Shown here in pieces: positions 23,086-28,524 of a stretch of 28,524 nt of DNA. The notes below the pieces were generated by a model, which saw nothing but the letters and a program-made list of their open reading frames with translations, was not told the origin of the DNA and did not search any database. Both the position numbers and the translations under genes were made by a program. Origin of the DNA: CAXTTV01 sp964247295 (lineage in GTDB: Bacteria; Chloroflexota; Ktedonobacteria; Ktedonobacterales; Ktedonobacteraceae); assembly GCA_964247295.1 (NCBI GenBank), contig CAXTTV010000042.1, positions 1 through 28,524 on the forward strand, given 5' to 3'. Each line of letters begins with the position of its first letter. Position 1 is the first letter of the stretch.

Positions 23086-24000
23086 TTAGTCGGCTTTTCC
23101 AGGCAAGCTGGTGCTTTGAACAACCTCAACTGGCTCAGGTGTAGTAGTTTTGTGTGTTGGACTATAGAGCCTCAACAGATGTGAGAGTGTGCTCCGCAGG
23201 TCGTTCCGATGGATTACCGAGTCGATCATGCCATGCTGTAATACAAAATCAGCATTAATGTCTGGCACTTTAATGTGCATTGCTTGCTCAATCACACGGG
23301 GGCCAGCGAAGCAGATGAGCGCGCCCGGCTCCGCCAGAGCGACATCGCCAAGCATCGCGAAGCTTGCTGTAACTCCACCGGTTGTGGGATCGGTAAGCAA
23401 CGTGAAATAGGGAAGTCGGTGCTCGGCCAGCTTATTCAGGGCCGCTGAAGTTTTGGCGAGCTGGTATAGAGAAAACAGACCCTCCTGCATGCGCGCGCCC
23501 CCTGAGGAAGAGATCACCAGGACCGGAATATGTTTTTTAATTCCTAGCTCAATCGCGCGCGCGATCTTCTCGCCCACGACCGTCCCCATACTCCCACCCA
23601 CAAAACGGAAATCCATGACCGCCAGGGCCAGGGGCAGGGACTCAATTGTAGCGTGTCCACTGACAACGCCCTCGTTGATCCCAGCCTTTTCGCGCTCATC
23701 CTTCAGTTTATCAGCATAAGCTTGAGAGCGGCTCACAAACTTCAGGGGATCAACAGAGCTCAAGTTGGAGTCGATCTCCACAAAGCTATCAGGGTCGGTA
23801 AGGAGGGCAATGCGTTCATAAGCAGTGAGTTTGAAGTGATAGTTGCAGCGCGAACAGACTTTAAGGTTTTTTTGCCAGTCGCGACCGTATAGGAGTTCCT
23901 TACAATTTGGGCATTTCACCGCGAGGTTGCCACTGGAGTTTTCCCCCTTGCCGAATAGCTTTCGCGCAGCTTTCTCTGGTGAAGTGGCTTCTTTGACCAT
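23086..24000 (-). CDS. accD: Acetyl-CoA carboxylase carboxyltransferase subunit beta
   Basis: The beta half of the carboxyltransferase. The N-terminal zinc ribbon that marks AccD is intact: Cys30, Cys33, Cys49, Cys52 in the spacing CX2C-X15-CX2C. The crotonase-like core follows with AVMDFRFVGGSMGTVVGEKI, ISSSGGARMQEG and LLTDPTTGGVTASFAMLGD. The 304-residue length is normal. AGGAGG lies upstream of the ATG. It lies 15 bases after ftsY and 11 before accA, so ftsY-accD-accA looks like one operon. In E. coli AccD can bind its own and accA mRNA through the zinc ribbon; whether that applies here is unknown. Confidence 0.96.
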   Translation of the reverse strand: MVKEATSPEKAARKLFGKGENSSGNLAVKCPNCKELLYGRDWQKNLKVCSRCNYHFKLTAYERIALLTDPDSFVEIDSNLSSVDPLKFVSRSQAYADKLKDEREKAGINEGVVSGHATIESLPLALAVMDFRFVGGSMGTVVGEKIARAIELGIKKHIPVLVISSSGGARMQEGLFSLYQLAKTSAALNKLAEHRLPYFTLLTDPTTGGVTASFAMLGDVALAEPGALICFAGPRVIEQAMHIKVPDINADFVLQHGMIDSVIHRNDLRSTLSHLLRLYSPTHKTTTPEPVEVVQSTSLPGKAD

Positions 24001-24015
24001 GCGTTATCCTCCTCT

Positions 24016-25014
24016 TTAATCCTGGGCGAAGAGCGCGGCCACAAAGGATTGTGGTTCAAAAGGCGCGAAATCGGTCACTTTTTCCCCAGTTCCAATAAAC
24101 TTAATAGGTACGCCAAGATCGTCAGCGACCGCGAAGGCAAAGCCTCCTTTGGATGTGCCATCCAACTTGGTGATAATCACACCGGTCAGGCCAATATCTT
24201 CCGCGAACTTACGCGCTTGCAGGAGCGCATTCTGCCCGGTCGTTGCATCGATCACAATAATCAGTTCATGAGGGCCATCCGGTAAAAGCTTCTGGATCAC
24301 CTTATTGATTTTTCGGAGCTCTTCCATCAGATTATATTTTGTATGCAAACGGCCCGCCGTGTCAACAATCAAGGTATCGCTATGCCGGGCTGTCGCCGCC
24401 TGGATTGCATCATAGACCACCGCGCCGGGATCGGAGCCGGGGTTCTGCGCGATCACCGGCACACCGACTCTCTCGCCCCAGACTTTAAGCTGATCGATCG
24501 CCGCTGCGCGGAAGGTATCAGCCGCCGCTAGCGTTACATTGTGACCCTCATTGGTGAGGCGATAGGCCATTTTCGCGATACTCGTCGTTTTTCCGGAGCC
24601 ATTAACACCGATAACAAGTATCACAGTCAGAGGGGATTGCTTTGCGAAATGGAGGGGTGAGGATTTGCCGAGCAGCGTAGACATCTCTTCTCGGAGCGCG
24701 CGTTGAACCTGGCTTCCGGTGCGCATATGCTCCTCGATAGCGCGTTGACGCAGGCGTTGCATTAACCAATCTGTAGTTCCTGGACCCACATCCGCGAGGA
24801 TAAGAGACTCTTCCAGCTCATCCCACAGATCGTCGGTGATATCATCCTGTTTGAAAATTTCACCCATCCGGCTAAAGATAGAGCGGGTGCGCGACAGGTT
24901 GTTCTTCAGATTGACACGTTGCTCGGCCTGTGAGTCTGTATCTACGCGCTCCTCGGTGGTTGTGGGTTGCTTTGGATCTTCTTTAGGCTTCTGCCCAAAA
25001 AATCGGTTGAGCAC
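24016..25014 (-). CDS. ftsY: Signal recognition particle receptor FtsY
   Basis: The SRP receptor GTPase that docks ribosome-SRP complexes at the membrane. 332 residues: a short, charged A region (1-40), the four-helix N domain (about 40-115), then the G domain with GVNGSGKTT at 136-144, DTFRAAAIDQL, LIVDTAGRLHTKYNLMEEL, TTGQNALLQA, TKLDGTSKGGFAFA and GTGEKVTDFAPF. All SRP-GTPase signatures are present and distinguish it from Ffh, which would carry a Met-rich M domain. The start is GTG at 25014 with AAGGAG 11 bases before it. It begins the ftsY-accD-accA run, an uncommon pairing of secretion and lipid genes but plausible for membrane biogenesis. Confidence 0.96.
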   Translation of the reverse strand: MLNRFFGQKPKEDPKQPTTTEERVDTDSQAEQRVNLKNNLSRTRSIFSRMGEIFKQDDITDDLWDELEESLILADVGPGTTDWLMQRLRQRAIEEHMRTGSQVQRALREEMSTLLGKSSPLHFAKQSPLTVILVIGVNGSGKTTSIAKMAYRLTNEGHNVTLAAADTFRAAAIDQLKVWGERVGVPVIAQNPGSDPGAVVYDAIQAATARHSDTLIVDTAGRLHTKYNLMEELRKINKVIQKLLPDGPHELIIVIDATTGQNALLQARKFAEDIGLTGVIITKLDGTSKGGFAFAVADDLGVPIKFIGTGEKVTDFAPFEPQSFVAALFAQD

Positions 25015-25167
25015 GTCAGTTCTGACTCCTTATATCTCTTTAGTAGGTGGAAATCCGGTGAATGTAGAAAAAGGCAAAAGGCAAAAGCATTGCCCTTCGC
25101 CTCCGGTTCCCGCATGGGAAATTCTACCACACATACGTATAGTATACCTGAGCAACTTAATCTGTCC

Positions 25168-25386
25168 TTAAGAACGACTGCCCCGGTACGATGAGTGCAT
25201 TGAGCCATCACTGATGGGCTCATTGATAATGATATCGCCGTTACGGATCTTAATGTTGTAGAGACAGGTAGGGTTTGTACAGACCCAGGCCTTATACTCT
25301 ATAGAAGCTCCCTGGCTACCAAAGTCCGAAAGCGGAACCAGATCACCAGCATCACATTTGCGACAACGGGGAAAAGCGTTTTCCAC
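25168..25386 (-). CDS. Small zinc-ribbon protein
   Basis: 72 residues of no recognised family. Cys8 and Cys11 (CRKC) and Cys36 and Cys41 (CTNPTC) are spaced to bind one zinc ion as a ribbon. The 24 residues between the pairs and the C-terminal tail (50-72) are polar. There is no signal or membrane segment. The start is GTG at 25386, with AAGGAGG seven bases before it. It follows the 37-codon ORF by 36 bases and precedes ftsY by 153 bases, all on the minus strand, so a shared promoter at 25546-25574 is likely. It may bind nucleic acid or a protein partner, but nothing visible decides this. Confidence 0.75.
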   Translation of the reverse strand: MENAFPRCRKCDAGDLVPLSDFGSQGASIEYKAWVCTNPTCLYNIKIRNGDIIINEPISDGSMHSSYRGSRS

Positions 25387-25422
25387 GATATCGCCTCCTT
25401 CCTTCCTTCACTCTGGAGGTTT

Positions 25423-25536
25423 CTATTCGCCGCCCTCCTGAAATCCCTGTTGGTTCAGGCTCAGTCCAGCGAAGATGTCAGCCGAAGGGGGAGCCTCCGC
25501 CTCTGCATCCGCGTCCCCACAGCAGTTATAGTCCAT
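25423..25536 (-). CDS. Probable leaderless 37-residue acidic protein
   Basis: An ORF from ATG 25536-25534 to TAG 25425-25423. The product begins MDYNCCGDADAEAEAPPSAD, is strongly acidic, has a Cys pair at 5-6 and ends QEGGE. No Shine-Dalgarno is present. A good promoter (25546-25574) places the transcription start only two or three bases before the ATG, suggesting a leaderless mRNA. The zinc-ribbon gene follows after 36 bases. No homologue is recognised; chance cannot be excluded, but promoter placement favours translation. Confidence 0.45.
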   Translation of the reverse strand: MDYNCCGDADAEAEAPPSADIFAGLSLNQQGFQEGGE

Positions 25537-25545
25537 GCCGCCGCC

Positions 25546-25574
25546 ATCATATCACACTTTGTAGATCCTGTCAG
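25546..25574 (-). promoter_or_regulatory. Promoter of the 37-codon ORF and zinc-ribbon gene
   Basis: On the minus strand CTGACA (25574-25569) and TATGAT (25551-25546) are five of six matches each to the -35 and -10 consensus, with 17 bases between. Transcription would begin about position 25538, at the ATG of the small ORF. It may also drive the downstream ftsY-accD-accA run. Confidence 0.65.
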
Positions 25575-26121
25575 TAGTTTGATGAAAATTTATTCATCTC
25601 TTTGGGCAAGATAGCCGCAATTCCGCCTGAATATGAACAGAATGACAGTATGTAAAAGCGGCAGAAAGTACAAATTATACAATACAGCGAAAAGCCTGGA
25701 CTTCTGCTCTCTGTTCCTAGCATAACAGGTACCACAATTTCCGTCAAGCCGTAGTTCCATTTATTCGTATTTACATATCTAGTGCCGCTCATGCGGATTT
25801 TTCCCCACTTTTTGAAATATCTTCATTTTTCTTCAGGCCTCTCACTGATTGTCGTTCGCCCTCTTTTTTGAGCAGTTCTCCCACACTACTCTATCGAATT
25901 TAAGCTCATATGCCGATTTATAGAGTAGCGCTTTCTAAACCTAGAAGGTGCTTTCCTCAGGATTTCACTTTTTATCTTTTCTGGCATCCTTCTTGCTATA
26001 GAGGAGATAGAGGCATACTGCATGCCACTGTTGGTTATTCCTGTAGAGGAGGGGCTATTCATTACCCGGTTTTCATTTTTTTCTGCTTTTTCTGTAAAAC
26101 CTGTGATGAAGGAGTTTTGGT
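25575..26121. other. Intergenic region upstream of the sigma factor gene
   Basis: About 550 bases with no supported gene. CTACTCTAT (25886-25894) and ATAGAGTAG (25920-25928) form a 9-bp inverted repeat with a 25-base spacer. This could be an operator for, or a hairpin in the leader of, the sigma factor mRNA. A small frame starting at 26022 overlaps the sigma gene out of frame, but lacks a well-placed ribosome site. No clear promoter pair was found. Confidence 0.4.
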
Positions 26122-27162
<1,041 letters not shown>

Positions 27163-27166
27163 GGCA

Positions 27167-27205
27167 AAAAAGAGGGCTGTGGAATAGAGACCCACAGCCT
27201 CTTTT
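27167..27205. terminator. Bidirectional terminator between sigma factor and prfB genes
   Basis: AAAAAGAGG-GCTGTGG (27167-27182) pairs with CCACAGC-CTCTTTT (27192-27205), with one bulged base. The T-run on the plus strand (after CTC) ends the sigma transcript, and the A-run on its other side gives a T-run for prfB on the minus strand. The genes are convergent and only 43 bases apart. Confidence 0.8.
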
Positions 27206-28319
27206 CTACTCGTCGATCGCTACCCCGCCAGCCTGTTCTTGCAGGTAGGCATGGATAAATGGGTCCACTTCTCCATTCAGGTAGCCGTCGGTGTCGCTGG
27301 TCTCGGCGTTGGTTCGATGGTCCTTTACAATGTTATATGGATGGACGGTGACGGTGCGGATCTGCGTACCAAAGTCAGCCTGCACATGCTCGCCTTTTAG
27401 CTTGGCCGTCTCTTCCTCGTGCCTTTTTACTTCGCGTTCGTAGAGACGGGCCTTGAGAAGCTTCAGCGCCACCTCCCGGTTCTGGATCTGTGATCGCTCG
27501 TTCTGACAAGTGACGACAATTCCTGATGGAAGGTGCCGCATTCGTACGGCGGAGTCGGTCTTATTGACATGCTGCCCACCAGCTCCGGTCGAGCGATAGG
27601 TATCCACTTCGATATCCTCAGGTCGGATCGAGATTTCGATGCTGTTTTCGATATCGGGGAGTATCTCAACTTTAGCGAATGAGGTATGTCGGCGATGGGC
27701 GGCGTCAAAGCGCGAGAGTCGGATCAGGCGGTGAGTCCCACCCTCAGATCGTAGATAGCCGTAGGCATAGCGCCCGGCGATTTCCACTGTCGCGCTTTTA
27801 ATTCCCGCCTCTTCACCCTCGCTATAATCGTATATCTCGGTCTTAAAGTTGTGACGTTCGGCCCAGCGCAGATACATACGTAGCAGAATCTCGGCCCAAT
27901 CCTGGGCATCGACTCCACCGCTCCCGGCATGAATACTAATGATTGCATCCTGCTCATCATGTTCACCACTGAGCATCAACGAGAACTGGAGCTTCTCTAT
28001 CTGAGCCTCCAGATCCTTCAGGCTCTGCTCAATCTCGGCGATAATACTTTCGTCAGGTTCTTCCTCCACCAGTTGGGCCAGTCCCGAGAGATCTGAAAGT
28101 TGGGCATCGATCGCCTCCCAGGTGGTTACTTCCTCGCGGATGGCGTTAAGCTGCTGCATATGGGTCTGAGCCTGACGATTATCGGACCAGAAACCTTCTT
28201 CAAGGCTCTCGGCCTCCATTTTTGTAACTTGCTCTTTTTTTGTGGCAACGTCAAAGACGCACCATTGTCTGATGAACCCTGCGTTGCAGACGTTCTATTC
28301 TTGTTTGTAGTTCACTCAT
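27206..28319 (-). CDS. prfB: Peptide chain release factor 2, with programmed +1 frameshift
   Basis: RF2 recognises UGA and UAA and releases the finished protein. The full gene starts at ATG 28319. After 22 codons it reads CTT TGA C (TGA at 28253-28251), the classical RF2 frameshift site. A +1 shift there reads GAC and leads in frame into the main ORF, giving 370 residues. This lets RF2 limit its own synthesis. GGQ, the peptidyl-tRNA hydrolysis motif, is at 247-249 (STGAGGQHVNKTDSA). The stop-codon recognition tripeptide, normally SPF, reads SRF at 202-204. A conventional start at 28219 would miss the N-terminal helix. The ribosome site at 28319 is weak, so a leaderless mRNA is possible. Confidence 0.93.
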
Positions 28320-28387
28320 ACTGTTATTTTAACATGCTTTTTAATGTCTGTACATTTGTTGACATATTTTACAGGGCTATTTCATTC

Positions 28388-28420
28388 TCTTTTTAAGCCG
28401 CCGAAGGCGGCTTAAAAAGA
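28388..28420. repeat. Perfect 15-bp palindromic hairpin upstream of prfB
   Basis: The arms 28388-28402 and 28406-28420 pair perfectly around GAA; on the minus strand the loop becomes a stable C(TTCG)G tetraloop. T comes before and A after the GC core on both strands, the reverse of a normal terminator, though the AAGCCGCC core could still end transcription with the extended stem. It could end the gene upstream of prfB (not in the window), or be a dispersed palindromic repeat. Confidence 0.6.
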
Positions 28421-28456
28421 GGGGGGGAGATAAGCGGGGACACCCCGCCAGCCCGG

Positions 28457-28500
28457 GGGGGGGGGGGGGGGGGGGGGGGGCGGGGGGGGGGGGGGGGGGG
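28457..28500. other. G homopolymer at the window end
   Basis: About 44 bases of almost pure G, interrupted once by C, followed by more G-rich low-complexity sequence to 28524. This is most likely a sequencing artefact at a contig end. Nothing should be inferred from it. Confidence 0.85.
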
Positions 28501-28524
28501 GGAGGGGGGATAGTGTGGATGGGT

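Noticed and set aside
25571..25792. 73-codon minus-strand frame upstream of the small acidic ORF
   Set aside because: It overlaps the mapped promoter hexamers and shows no ribosome site or family resemblance.
28457..28524. G-rich tract that might look like a telomere or G-quadruplex regulator
   Set aside because: Nearly pure G with scattered single changes at the very end of the window is typical of sequencing artefact; no repeat unit is visible.

Overview
The window looks like the end of a contig from a filamentous soil bacterium of the Chloroflexota, most likely class Ktedonobacteria. I infer this from gene content and moderate GC; no marker was searched. The last ~70 bases are a G homopolymer typical of an assembly edge.

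Layout. 1-445 is the start of a PAS-domain gene cut by the window edge. 724-4106 is the cobalamin lower-ligand assembly locus: cobT on the minus strand, diverging from cobC-cobS-cobU on the plus strand behind a near-consensus promoter. 4449-7295 is an AT-richer accessory pair: a membrane protein with an FHA domain, followed by a TIR-domain protein. The two share a short Gly/Asn-rich motif, C-terminal in the first and N-terminal in the second, which suggests a homotypic signalling tag. 7367-8742 returns to B12: promoter, cobalamin riboswitch, and a BtuF-like lipoprotein with no permease or ATPase beside it. 8791-11327 (minus) holds a GT39-type glycosyltransferase and a DUF2071 protein. 11610-15316 holds phosphoketolase and acetate kinase, which together turn sugar phosphates into acetate and ATP. 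Next come a YbaK-type deacylase, an HdeD-like membrane protein and a small charged repeat protein.

17182-20308 (minus) is a second AT-rich accessory region and the most interesting part. It carries two paralogous Tat-signal preproteins whose C-termini are Cys-rich, glycine-rich, hydrophobic domains resembling halocin C8-type bacteriocins. With them are a MauE/DoxX-like membrane redox protein with a CGC motif and a small three-helix membrane protein. A paralogue of the latter lies at 21556-21807. A 176-bp MITE with 12-bp GTAA-type inverted repeats and a perfect 8-bp target duplication (IS66-like features) sits between the two preprotein genes. A third copy of the same end marks the upstream border of the cluster.

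The right part is housekeeping: a lone nuoB, tRNA-Leu(CAA), ftsY-accD-accA (minus) preceded by a zinc-ribbon protein and a probable leaderless 37-residue ORF, a SigA-type sigma factor, and prfB. The prfB gene needs the classical +1 frameshift at CTT TGA C, and its stop-codon recognition tripeptide reads SRF instead of SPF.
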